Notes under the pieces: generated by a model | What the model was told of the DNA's origin: nothing | The model's input: the letters and a program-made list of their open reading frames with translations, nothing else | Databases searched by the model: none | From: JBEKHI01 sp050012355 | GTDB lineage: Bacteria > Actinomycetota > Actinomycetes > Streptosporangiales > Streptosporangiaceae | Direction of reading: 5' to 3' | Length of the DNA: 12,259 nucleotides | Assembly: GCA_050012355.1 (NCBI GenBank) | Contig: JBEKHI010000256.1 | Location: 1-12,259, forward strand | Translations under genes and position numbers: made by a program | Shown: piece after piece, positions 1 through 5,786 of the stretch | Numbering within the stretch: position 1 is the stretch's first letter | How the letters are laid out: the number at the start of each line of letters is the position of its first letter

Positions 1-72
1 GTTCTCGCGGCGGATACCGTCCACCGGCAGCGCGGCGCCACTCCTGAACTGGTCGAAAGTCGTAAGGTACAT
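1..72 (-). CDS. N-terminal fragment of an unidentified protein, cut by the window edge
   Basis: Reading the minus strand, an ATG at 72-70 opens a frame that stays open to the window edge, giving 24 residues that begin MYLTTFDQFRSG. A good ribosome binding site (GGAGG within GGTGGAGGCAAGG) lies about 6 bases upstream, which is the main reason to believe this is a real start. The fragment is too short to recognise a family. It is on the same strand as dprE2, but about 1 kb of repeats and hairpins separates the two, so it probably has its own promoter. Confidence 0.6.
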   Translation of the reverse strand, partial: MYLTTFDQFRSGAALPVDGIRREN

Positions 73-130
73 CCTTGCCTCCACCTTCCCATGAGGTTCC
101 AAGAGAGCCTCGCCCTCCACTGACAGAGAA

Positions 131-158
131 CCTATAACTCAACTTGCATATTCCTTAA
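131..158 (-). promoter_or_regulatory. Weak candidate promoter for the partial gene at 1-72
   Basis: On the minus strand a TTAAGG (158-153) and a TATAGG (136-131) are separated by 16 bases in a locally AT-rich stretch, about 60 bases upstream of the ATG at 72. The -10-like box is fair and the -35-like box is poor. The assignment rests only on spacing, AT content and position. Confidence 0.25.
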
Positions 159-176
159 GCGGCAAGATTTTCTCCG

Positions 177-398
177 CTGGCTGGCTGGCAGGCTGGCAGG
201 CTGGCAGGCAGGCTGGTCGACTGGCGGGCCGGTGGCCAACGGTCGGCGGCCCGCGGGTCGGCATTCGGCGGTCGGTGGCCAACGGTCGGCGGCCAACAGC
301 CGGCGTCCAGCGGGTCGGCGGTCGGCCGGTTGGTCGGCGGCCAGCGGGCCGACGTGCGGCGGTCGGCGGCCAGCGGGCCGACGTGCAGCCAAAAATAT
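177..398. repeat. Degenerate GC-rich tandem repeat array 1
   Basis: The array starts with several CTGGCAGG-like 8-12 bp units (about 177-216). It continues with longer imperfect units built on GGTCGGCGGCC. One unit of about 29 bp containing GGCGGCCAGCGGGCCGACGT occurs twice in a row near 340-392, and GGTGGCCAACGGTCGGCGGC occurs twice between 230 and 295. The periods are not multiples of three, and frames stay open on both strands only because of the composition. I see no gene here. Confidence 0.75.
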
Positions 399-445
399 GC
401 GTTATGTCGGATACGCCCGCTCCCGGGATCCCTCCCGCGACCCCA

Positions 446-491
446 TCGATGGCCCATCGATGGCGCCAGAGGCCCAGCAATGGGCCATCGA
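446..491. repeat. 12-bp perfect inverted repeat with a competing inner hairpin
   Basis: TCGATGGCCCAT (446-457) is the exact reverse complement of ATGGGCCATCGA (480-491), with 22 bases between. Inside it, GGCCCA (471-476) and TGGGCC (481-486) form a second 6-bp stem closed by a GCAA tetraloop, which would exclude the longer stem. The palindrome CCATCGATGG also occurs twice, at 443-452 and 454-463. This could be a protein-binding site, a cruciform or a structured RNA; no gene overlaps it. Confidence 0.6.
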
Positions 492-557
492 CAGCGCTGT
501 AGGAGCCTGCGATCAGGGTGAAATGTCCCGGGTTATTGCTGGGCAACGCGGCATCAA

Positions 558-580
558 CCGGCGGAGCCGTTAACCGCCGG
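558..580. repeat. Short GC-rich hairpin
   Basis: CCGGCGG (558-564) pairs perfectly with CCGCCGG (574-580) around a 9-base loop. It lies between repeat arrays 1 and 2 and has no T-run on either side, so a terminator role is not clear. Confidence 0.45.
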
Positions 581-589
581 ATGTGGGGG

Positions 590-715
590 CTGCGGCCGGA
601 TGTGGCGGGATGTGGCGGGCTGCGGCCGGAGGGCGGCGGGATGCTGGGGCCGGATGCGGCGGCGGGATGCGGCGGCGGGATGCGAGGGGATGCGAGGGGA
701 TGCGGCCGGAGGCAC
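590..715. repeat. Degenerate GC-rich tandem repeat array 2
   Basis: Imperfect head-to-tail copies of a 9-12 bp unit based on GGATGYGGCGG, with variants such as GGATGCGAGG and GGCTGCGGCCGG. The unit differs from arrays 1 and 3. The + strand frames that run through it give Gly/Arg/Cys-rich products and have no convincing ribosome binding site. Confidence 0.7.
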
Positions 716-803
716 GGTAAACGGGCCGAAGGGGCGGCGTGCTGTTAGCCGTGGTGCCGCCAGCAACCAGTGGGGCTGGTGTGATCGACCACCTGAACGC
801 CCG

Positions 804-863
804 TTGCTGGTTGGTGCTGCACTAACAAGACTCTTTCATGGTGAATGCCGCACCAACCAGCAA
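804..863. repeat. Stem-loop element A (14-bp perfect stem, related to the element at 12148-12199)
   Basis: TTGCTGGTTGGTGC (804-817) is the exact reverse complement of GCACCAACCAGCAA (850-863), enclosing a 32-base loop. The element shares GGTGCTGCACTA, then ACTCTTT, then a TGGTG-type segment and a CACC-type right arm with the sequence at 12148-12199, in the same order and near-identical spacing. Such a pair suggests a dispersed repeat (REP or MITE-like) or a recurrent structured RNA. I do not recognise a named family. Just upstream, CCAGCAAC (760-767) could also pair with GTTGCTGG (803-810). Confidence 0.65.
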
Positions 864-885
864 AGCGGTGACGTTCGGATCGGTG

Positions 886-915
886 CTCTCGCTTCGCGAG
901 AGGCGCCCCGGGCGC
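886..915 (-). terminator. Candidate terminator hairpins downstream of dprE2
   Basis: CTCTCGC (886-892) pairs with GCGAGAG (896-902) around a 3-base loop, and GCGCCC/GGGCGC follows directly at 903-915. Both lie about 200 bases beyond the dprE2 stop on its strand. There is no clear U-tract, so intrinsic termination is only a guess. Confidence 0.3.
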
Positions 916-940
916 ACATGCCCGATATACCGGATATTTC

Positions 941-1090
941 GGGCCGCGTGGGCCGTCGAGCCGGGGGCTGAGCCGCGTGGGCCGCGTGGGGCGTCGAACC
1001 GGCCGCCGGGCCGCGTGGCGCGTGGGCCGCGTGGGCCGCGCCGCCGAGCGGACCGCGCGCTCTGCGTCGGCCGCCGGGCCGCGTCGGCCG
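941..1090. repeat. Degenerate GC-rich repeat array 3
   Basis: Repeated GGGCCGCGTG and GCCGCGTGGGC units with interspersed GCCGCCGGGCC copies run up to the 3' end of dprE2. With arrays 1 and 2 this makes most of the 1-kb gap low-complexity sequence. The + strand frame crossing it is Arg/Gly/Pro-rich and I do not regard it as a gene. Confidence 0.7.
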
Positions 1091-1105
1091 CGCGAGTTGC
1101 GGCGG

Positions 1106-1882
1106 TTAGCGGGAGATGCGGCGCCAGATTGGGCGGGGGACTAGGCGCAGGGCGGTGGAGAAGGCGGCTAGTTGCGGGGGGACCCAGACGACGGAGCGCT
1201 TCGGGGTGAAGGTGTGTCCTGACCGGGTCAGGGCCGCGGCGATGGCGATGCCTACCGCGCCCGGCGTGGTCGCCATCGGGGCCGTCTGCATCCCTGCCGT
1301 CATCCGTCCGGTGACGAAACCAGGCCGGACCAGCAGCACGTGCACACCCGAGCCGTGCAGCGCGTCAGCGAAACCGCGGGCGAACGCGTCGAGCGCCGCC
1401 TTGGTCGCGCCGTACACCGGGTTGAACTTGCGCGGCCTGATCGCGGCGACCGAGGACAGCACCACGATCGTCCCGCTCCGCTGGGCCCGCAGGTGCCCGG
1501 CGGCCGCCAGTAGCGTCGTTATGTGACTGGTGAGGTTGGTCTCGATCATCGTCGCGGCTGCCGCCACGTCCTGGTCGAGTTCCTCCTGGGGGGCCAGCAC
1601 GCCGGTCGCTGCGATCAACAGGTCCAGCGGGCCGTCGGCGAACAGCCCGTCGATGAACCCCTGGTGCGAGCCCACGTCAAGAGCGTCGAACAGCTCGGTG
1701 CGGACCCCGCAGTTCAGCGTCTTCGCGGCGTCCGCCAGCCGTTGCTCATCCCGCCCGGCGAGGATCACCTCGGCGTTGGACGGCAGGTTCAGCGCTGACA
1801 GGGTCGCCAGGCCGATCTCGGAAGTCCCGCCGAGCAGCAGGACCCGGGGGCCGCGCCCCGCGTCGTTATGGTCAGAAGTCAT
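1106..1882 (-). CDS. dprE2: Decaprenylphospho-beta-D-erythro-pentofuranosid-2-ulose 2-reductase (DprE2-like SDR)
   Basis: A 258-residue short-chain dehydrogenase. In the DprE2 reaction the keto intermediate made from decaprenyl-phosphoryl ribose is reduced with NADH to decaprenyl-phosphoryl arabinose, the arabinan donor. Visible: nucleotide-binding loop GGTSEIG (18-24), AATG (91-94), N116, catalytic S143/S144, Y157 and K161 (YGATK). The C-terminus (VWVPP, then RLVPRPIWRRISR) is typical of DprE2 rather than of general SDRs. Length fits the family. The ATG overlaps the stop of the upstream ubiA gene (ATGA, 1879-1882), so the pair is very likely translationally coupled. The flavin oxidase DprE1, which acts just before DprE2, is not in this window. 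Another SDR specificity is possible but less likely given the neighbour. Confidence 0.85.
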   Translation of the reverse strand: MTSDHNDAGRGPRVLLLGGTSEIGLATLSALNLPSNAEVILAGRDEQRLADAAKTLNCGVRTELFDALDVGSHQGFIDGLFADGPLDLLIAATGVLAPQEELDQDVAAAATMIETNLTSHITTLLAAAGHLRAQRSGTIVVLSSVAAIRPRKFNPVYGATKAALDAFARGFADALHGSGVHVLLVRPGFVTGRMTAGMQTAPMATTPGAVGIAIAAALTRSGHTFTPKRSVVWVPPQLAAFSTALRLVPRPIWRRISR

Positions 1883-2802
1883 GCGTATAGCCCCGTTACG
1901 AAGAGAGCGAGCCAGGCCGCCTCGCAGGCTAGCATCAGGGCGTCGCGGGTGATCATGTCCTCCACCGGGCGGATCTCATGCTTGCCGGTCAGCACGCCGA
2001 ACCGGAACAACGCGGCGGCGAGCGGGATCGCGCTGGCGATGTGCCACAGCCGGGTGGTGTCCTTCTCGCTGGCCGCCCACAGCAGGTAGGTCGCGATCAT
2101 GGCGGCGCCGATGAGGATCTGCGACAGGCGCAACGCCGCGGGGGTGTAGTGAGCCAGCGTCGGGCGGTGCTTGATCCCGTGCTCACCCAGTGTGACCAGC
2201 TCGCTGTACCGCTTGGCCACCGCGACGCCGAGCGCGCCGAGCGAGCAGACCAGCAGGAACAGCAGCGACAGCCGGACATGGGTCACGACCGCCCCGCCTA
2301 CCACCCGCAGCAGGAAGCCGGAGGCGACGAAAATCACCTCGACGACAGGGATGTGCTTGAGTATCCCGGAGTACAAAAAGGACATCGCCAGGTATGCGCC
2401 GGTGGTCGCGGAGAGCCACGGCACCCCGGCCACCGGCCCGGCCGCCAGGGCTATAACGGCGAATCCCACTCCCACGGCGATCGCATGCTCCGGGGGAAGT
2501 TCGCCGGAGGCGATCGGGCGGAGACGCTTCTTGGGGTGCTGGCGGTCGCGTTCGGCGTCCACGGCGTCGTTCACCAGGTAAACGGCGGCCGATGCGCAAA
2601 GAAAAGCGAACGCGCCGAGCATCGCGTAGGCTAGCCCGTTATTGCGGCCGAGTGAGGCGGCGGCCAGCGGAGCGGCGAATACCAGCAGGTTCTTCGGCCA
2701 CTGCCGGGGCCGGGTGGTCCGGATAACGGCCTTGAGCCAGCGGGCAGCCCGGACGACCGGTCGCTCGTTGGCTGGGCGGGCAGGTTGTGTTTGGGTGATC
2801 AC
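1879..2802 (-). CDS. ubiA: Decaprenyl-phosphate phosphoribosyltransferase (UbiA superfamily membrane protein)
   Basis: A 307-residue polytopic membrane protein. Members of this subgroup (Rv3806c type) transfer 5-phosphoribose from PRPP to decaprenyl phosphate in the plasma membrane, the first committed step towards decaprenyl-phosphoryl arabinose. The subgroup features are visible: RPRQWPKNLLVF (31-42), the Asp-rich motif NDAVDAERD (78-86: N78, D79, D82, D86) followed by KKRLRP (91-96), and a later conserved loop AKRYSELVTLGE. Several hydrophobic helices follow each motif. The start is GTG at 2802, with a weak ribosome binding site. The stop overlaps the dprE2 start by 4 bases. Related UbiA enzymes use other prenyl donors, but the DprE2 partner supports this call. 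Confidence 0.87.
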   Translation of the reverse strand: MITQTQPARPANERPVVRAARWLKAVIRTTRPRQWPKNLLVFAAPLAAASLGRNNGLAYAMLGAFAFLCASAAVYLVNDAVDAERDRQHPKKRLRPIASGELPPEHAIAVGVGFAVIALAAGPVAGVPWLSATTGAYLAMSFLYSGILKHIPVVEVIFVASGFLLRVVGGAVVTHVRLSLLFLLVCSLGALGVAVAKRYSELVTLGEHGIKHRPTLAHYTPAALRLSQILIGAAMIATYLLWAASEKDTTRLWHIASAIPLAAALFRFGVLTGKHEIRPVEDMITRDALMLACEAAWLALFVTGLYA

Positions 2803-3000
2803 CGTGGGTTAACCGCCGCCGTAAAGCCGCGGCTCCTCGCCAGAGTCTGCACACCTAGTGCGGGCCCATGCACGTAAATCACCCGTCCGTCCTTTGTGAT
2901 GCCGTTTCTTGAGCGCCACGCTTACCAGGCCCCGCCGAGCGTCGCTCCACCAACTTGATAGCACATTATGGCTTACTTTGACGGGATTCCGGCGACGCTT
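2803..3000. other. Gene-free stretch upstream of ubiA
   Basis: No convincing gene on either strand. It should carry the ubiA-dprE2 promoter. On the minus strand there is an AT-rich patch with a CATAAT-like box near 2964-2970, but no well-spaced -35 partner. A loose inverted repeat ATCAC/GTGAT occurs near 2878-2900. Confidence 0.4.
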
Positions 3001-3092
3001 CCCGATTCGTTCGGGGCCCTAGCGCCTTCCGGGGATCACTACCCCGTGTGTTCACCTTAACCGCCCGGTCGCGGTGCTGCCCAAACGACCGG
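3001..3092 (-). terminator. Cluster of three hairpins downstream of peptide deformylase
   Basis: CGACCGG and CCGGTCG (arms at 3086-3092 and 3065-3071, 14-base loop) form a 7-bp stem starting right after the def stop codon. Further on are CGGGG/CCCCG (3030-3046, 7-base loop) and CCCGA/TCGGG (3001-3015, 5-base loop). No strong U-tract follows any of them. Together they are a plausible transcription stop for the DUF1275-def pair. Confidence 0.4.
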
Positions 3093-3641
3093 TCAATACG
3101 CGCGATCGGTGATTCGATGCGGGCTCGGCTTGACCAGCGGAACCGGGCCGCCATTCCAGTCGGCTTCGCGGATCGCCTTCATCGCGGCCTTGCGGGTCGC
3201 GGGTTCCATCCGGTCGACGAACAGGATGCCGTCCAGGTGGTCGGTCTCGTGCTGCAGGCAGCGCGCCATCACGTCGGTGCCCACGACCTGCACTGGGTCG
3301 CCACGGTCGGTGAAGCCTTGGGCGACGGTGTTCTTCCGGCGTTTCACGTCGTAGTAGATGCCGGGGAACGACAGGCAGCCCTCTTCGCCGTCTTGCTCCT
3401 GGTCGTCGGGGAAGTCCAGACCCGGGTTGACCAGGTATCCCTGCTGGTCATCGACGTTGTAGGCGAACACGCGGAGTCCGATGCCGATCTGCGGCGCCGC
3501 CAGCCCGGCCCCGTTGGCGTCGCGGAGGGTGTCGACGAGATCCTTCACCCCGGTCCGTAGCTGCTTGTCGAAATCAGTGACCGGATCCGCCGCGGTGCGC
3601 AGGATAGGATCGCCAAACAGCCGGATCGGGCGGATCGTCAT
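3093..3641 (-). CDS. def: Peptide deformylase
   Basis: A 182-residue cytoplasmic metalloenzyme that removes the formyl group from the N-terminal methionine of new proteins. All three signature motifs are intact: GAGLAAPQ (44-51), EEGCLS (86-91, metal ligand C89) and QHETDHLDG (130-138, metal ligands H131 and H135, catalytic E132). Length is normal for the actinobacterial type, and MTIRPIRLFGDPILR is a typical N-terminus. The ATG (3641) lies 9 bases after the DUF1275 stop. I see no Shine-Dalgarno sequence; instead the ATG sits in the arm of a palindrome (3640-3654). Actinobacteria often carry more than one def, so this may not be the only copy. Confidence 0.95.
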   Translation of the reverse strand: MTIRPIRLFGDPILRTAADPVTDFDKQLRTGVKDLVDTLRDANGAGLAAPQIGIGLRVFAYNVDDQQGYLVNPGLDFPDDQEQDGEEGCLSFPGIYYDVKRRKNTVAQGFTDRGDPVQVVGTDVMARCLQHETDHLDGILFVDRMEPATRKAAMKAIREADWNGGPVPLVKPSPHRITDRAY

Positions 3642-3654
3642 AACCCGAGGTTAT
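3640..3654. promoter_or_regulatory. Palindrome ATAACC-N3-GGTTAT over the def start
   Basis: Perfect 6-bp arms with a 3-base centre. The sequence covers both the def start codon (3641-3639) and the DUF1275 stop codon (3653-3651). In RNA it could hide the def ATG in a small hairpin; in DNA it could be a repressor site. The palindrome is seen directly; the role is inference. Confidence 0.4.
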
Positions 3655-4397
3655 CGTGGGCGGCGCGGAATCGGGATTCTGGCGCTCGGGTGCTGCCCCG
3701 GTGACGCGTCGGTACTCCTGGAACCGAGCACGATGACGGTGAGCAGGGAAGCGAGCGGCAGGGCGGGCACCAGATAGGGAACGTAGGCCACGAATACCCC
3801 GGCGAGTATTGCCCCGCTGGCCAGCCCGAGGAGAACTCCCGGGCGGCGCAGTCCCAGCTTCGGGCCGCCCGGTGCTGCCAGCGAGGCGATGAGCGCGGTC
3901 AGCGTTCCGGTCAGGAACGTGGTCGAGACCTCCTTGAGCCCCATGTCGTTCACGGCGGCCGACTGGATGCCCATCGCGCTGGCGGCGAGAACCAGCAGCA
4001 CGAACTGGGTCACGCCGGCCGGTTTGCTGCCGGTGACCTCCCAGCCGACCGCGACCCCGGCCAGCAGCAGGAACTCAAGCAGGAATGCCATGGTGACGTG
4101 CGGCGGCCACGGGGAATCGAGCTCGGAAGCCTGAAGGCGCCGAGCGTGGAACCATTCGACCCTGGTCCCGACCGCGACCCCGATGATGTAGCCGGCGATC
4201 GCGGCCACCGTGTGCGCGGCCAGCGATACCGACCCGCGTGCCAGCGAAAGCCCGAACACCACGATGTTGCCGGTCATCACGCTCGCGAAGACGCTGCCGA
4301 AGCGGGTGAAGCTGGCGACATCCGTCGCACCGGACCCGAACGTCAGCAAAACGGCGATCACGGTCATGACCTGGCGGGACGGGCGCATGGAACTCAC
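3651..4397 (-). CDS. DUF1275 (YoaK-family) integral membrane protein
   Basis: A 248-residue protein with about six hydrophobic segments. The two family signatures are present: a first helix region ending in FASVMTGNIV (TGN at 42-44) and a second half-repeat with TTFLTGTLT (159-167), consistent with the internal duplication of this family. The biochemical role of DUF1275 proteins is not established, and I assign none. The frame can start at GTG 4397 or ATG 4388; the ATG has a somewhat better upstream GTGAG-type site, so the protein may be three residues shorter. The basic, Pro-rich tail (about residues 228-248) is probably cytoplasmic. The def gene follows after 9 bases, suggesting co-transcription. 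Confidence 0.85.
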   Translation of the reverse strand: MSSMRPSRQVMTVIAVLLTFGSGATDVASFTRFGSVFASVMTGNIVVFGLSLARGSVSLAAHTVAAIAGYIIGVAVGTRVEWFHARRLQASELDSPWPPHVTMAFLLEFLLLAGVAVGWEVTGSKPAGVTQFVLLVLAASAMGIQSAAVNDMGLKEVSTTFLTGTLTALIASLAAPGGPKLGLRRPGVLLGLASGAILAGVFVAYVPYLVPALPLASLLTVIVLGSRSTDASPGQHPSARIPIPRRPR

Positions 4398-4432
4398 CCA
4401 CGCAAGGACACCATCTCGGCAGCAGGACCGCC

Positions 4433-4462
4433 AAATCGGAGTGCGGTCAAATCAGAGTGCGG
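4433..4462 (-). promoter_or_regulatory. Direct repeat upstream of the DUF1275 gene
   Basis: AAATCGGAGTGCGG (4433-4446) and AAATCAGAGTGCGG (4449-4462) are 14-bp direct repeats with one mismatch and a 16-base period, about 35-65 bases upstream of the DUF1275 start. Position and spacing fit a regulator-binding site, although the second copy overlaps the hairpin at 4459-4508. Confidence 0.35.
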
Positions 4463-4508
4463 GGAGGAAAGAGGAGACGGCACCTGTCTTTCACTCTTTC
4501 CTCCCCGC
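4459..4508 (-). terminator. Strong hairpin downstream of the MoxR/VWA cassette
   Basis: GCGGGGAGGAAAGAG (4459-4473) is the exact reverse complement of CTCTTTCCTCCCCGC (4494-4508), giving a 15-bp perfect stem with a 20-base loop. It lies about 90 bases after the VWA gene stop and before the DUF1275 start, where a terminator for the cassette is expected. The stem is unusually long and no T-run follows, so a role as a protein-binding inverted repeat is also possible. Confidence 0.55.
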
Positions 4509-4595
4509 GACCCCCACAGCGAGAGCCGGGCCAGGTAGGGCCGGGATCACCCAGTCCAGCTCCATCCCACGCTTATAGGACGCACCGGACCCGGC

Positions 4596-5786
4596 CTACG
4601 GTTCCCGTTCGATCCGTACTGATCGTGCCCAGGCCGGGCCGGTCGACCCATGAGCCCCAAGAATCCCACATACCACACGCATCCCTTTGGGAGCGAAGGG
4701 CGGCCAGGGCGTGAACCCGTCGGTCAGCACCACGGTTACCCCCGGCCGGGGCCGCAGTCGCTCCGCCGCCGCGATGCCGGAGCCCATGTCGGTACCGCCG
4801 CCGCCGGTCAGGATCACGTCGCGGACCGAGGTCACCCGCCGCACGGAGGACACGGCGGCGTCGCACGCCAGCAGCCGCAGCGACAGCCCGAGGGCGCGCA
4901 GCAGCCCCTCGACCTCCGCCAGCGCGAGAGCGAGCAGGCCGTCGGTCATGGAGCCCGACGTGTCGCAGACGACGGCGACCTCGGGTACCGGCCGCCGCAA
5001 CGCGGGCAGCACGATGTTCGGGACCGCGGTGGCTCGCCTCGATGGCCGCCGGTAGGAGTAGTCGGCCGCGCCGGCCACGTCGGCGATCGCCCGCCTGAGC
5101 TCGGCGGCCAGCAGCCGCCGCCAGTCCACCCGGGGCGTCAGCACCTCCGCCGCCCACCGCCGCAGCCCCGCCGGTACTGACCCAGGCTCCCGCATCACGT
5201 CCTGGGCCACCTGCCGCCGCAGCAGGTCGCTGCGCCACGGATCCAGCCCGGCCTCTTCTGGTTCCTGTTCGCCGTCCCCGGTTCCGTCGTCACGGCCGTG
5301 CGCGCCGCTCCCGCAATCTCCCCATTGACCATAACGATGTGACTTACTCTGCCTGGACGCCCCGAAGTACTCCTCGGCGAGCTTGCCGATCGGCATTCCG
5401 AGGTCCTTGGGCAGCACTGGTTCTCCGGGAAGCTCGAGCCCGGCGGTCACCAGGTCGTCGTTGATCTCCGCGTCGGTGGCTTGGATCCACGCGGCGGAGT
5501 CCGCGTCATCGACCGGTACCGAACGCGCGCGTTCCGCGTGATCGCGCAGTAGGTGGCAGACGTGGTGTACGAGTACCGACCCCAGCTGGGCAGGCGTCCA
5601 GTTCCCGGCGACGGCGGGGTCGGCCCGCAGCCGCCAGCGTTCGTCGACGCATACGTTGCCGCTGCCGGGCGCCGTGCTCACCTGGGTGCCGAAGATCCCG
5701 GTAGCCAGGTACGGAAACCGCGTCGCCGCCCACAGCCGGGCCGCCGCCATCCCCGGGATGCTCTGCTCGCCTGGGATGGCAGTCAT
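4596..5786 (-). CDS. DUF2201-like metallopeptidase-fold protein with C-terminal VWA domain
   Basis: A 396-residue cytoplasmic protein in two parts. The N-terminal half resembles the DUF2201 putative metallopeptidase region: a VLVHHVCHLLRDH segment (71-83) and ATDAEINDDL (103-112). The expected HExxH reads H74-H75-V-C-H78, so the catalytic Glu is replaced by His and proteolysis is doubtful. A Gly/Asp/Glu-rich linker spans about 153-182. The C-terminal half is a VWA domain with a complete MIDAS: DTSGSM (275-280), GGGGTDM (328-334) and LTDG (354-357), so metal-dependent protein binding is likely. It starts at an ATGA overlap with the MoxR ATPase gene. MoxR ATPases and VWA proteins commonly act together as chaperone-like remodelling pairs. 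The cellular target is unknown. Confidence 0.8.
   Translation of the reverse strand: MTAIPGEQSIPGMAAARLWAATRFPYLATGIFGTQVSTAPGSGNVCVDERWRLRADPAVAGNWTPAQLGSVLVHHVCHLLRDHAERARSVPVDDADSAAWIQATDAEINDDLVTAGLELPGEPVLPKDLGMPIGKLAEEYFGASRQSKSHRYGQWGDCGSGAHGRDDGTGDGEQEPEEAGLDPWRSDLLRRQVAQDVMREPGSVPAGLRRWAAEVLTPRVDWRRLLAAELRRAIADVAGAADYSYRRPSRRATAVPNIVLPALRRPVPEVAVVCDTSGSMTDGLLALALAEVEGLLRALGLSLRLLACDAAVSSVRRVTSVRDVILTGGGGTDMGSGIAAAERLRPRPGVTVVLTDGFTPWPPFAPKGMRVVCGILGAHGSTGPAWARSVRIEREP

Noticed and set aside
139..546. Minus-strand open frame of 135 codons through repeat array 1
   Set aside because: Pro/Arg/Ala-rich low-complexity product, repeat periods not multiples of three, frames open on both strands here, and no convincing ribosome binding site.
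518..748. Plus-strand open frame of 76 codons through repeat array 2
   Set aside because: Gly/Arg/Cys-rich product caused by the GGATGCGGCGG repeats; no ribosome binding site and no family resemblance.
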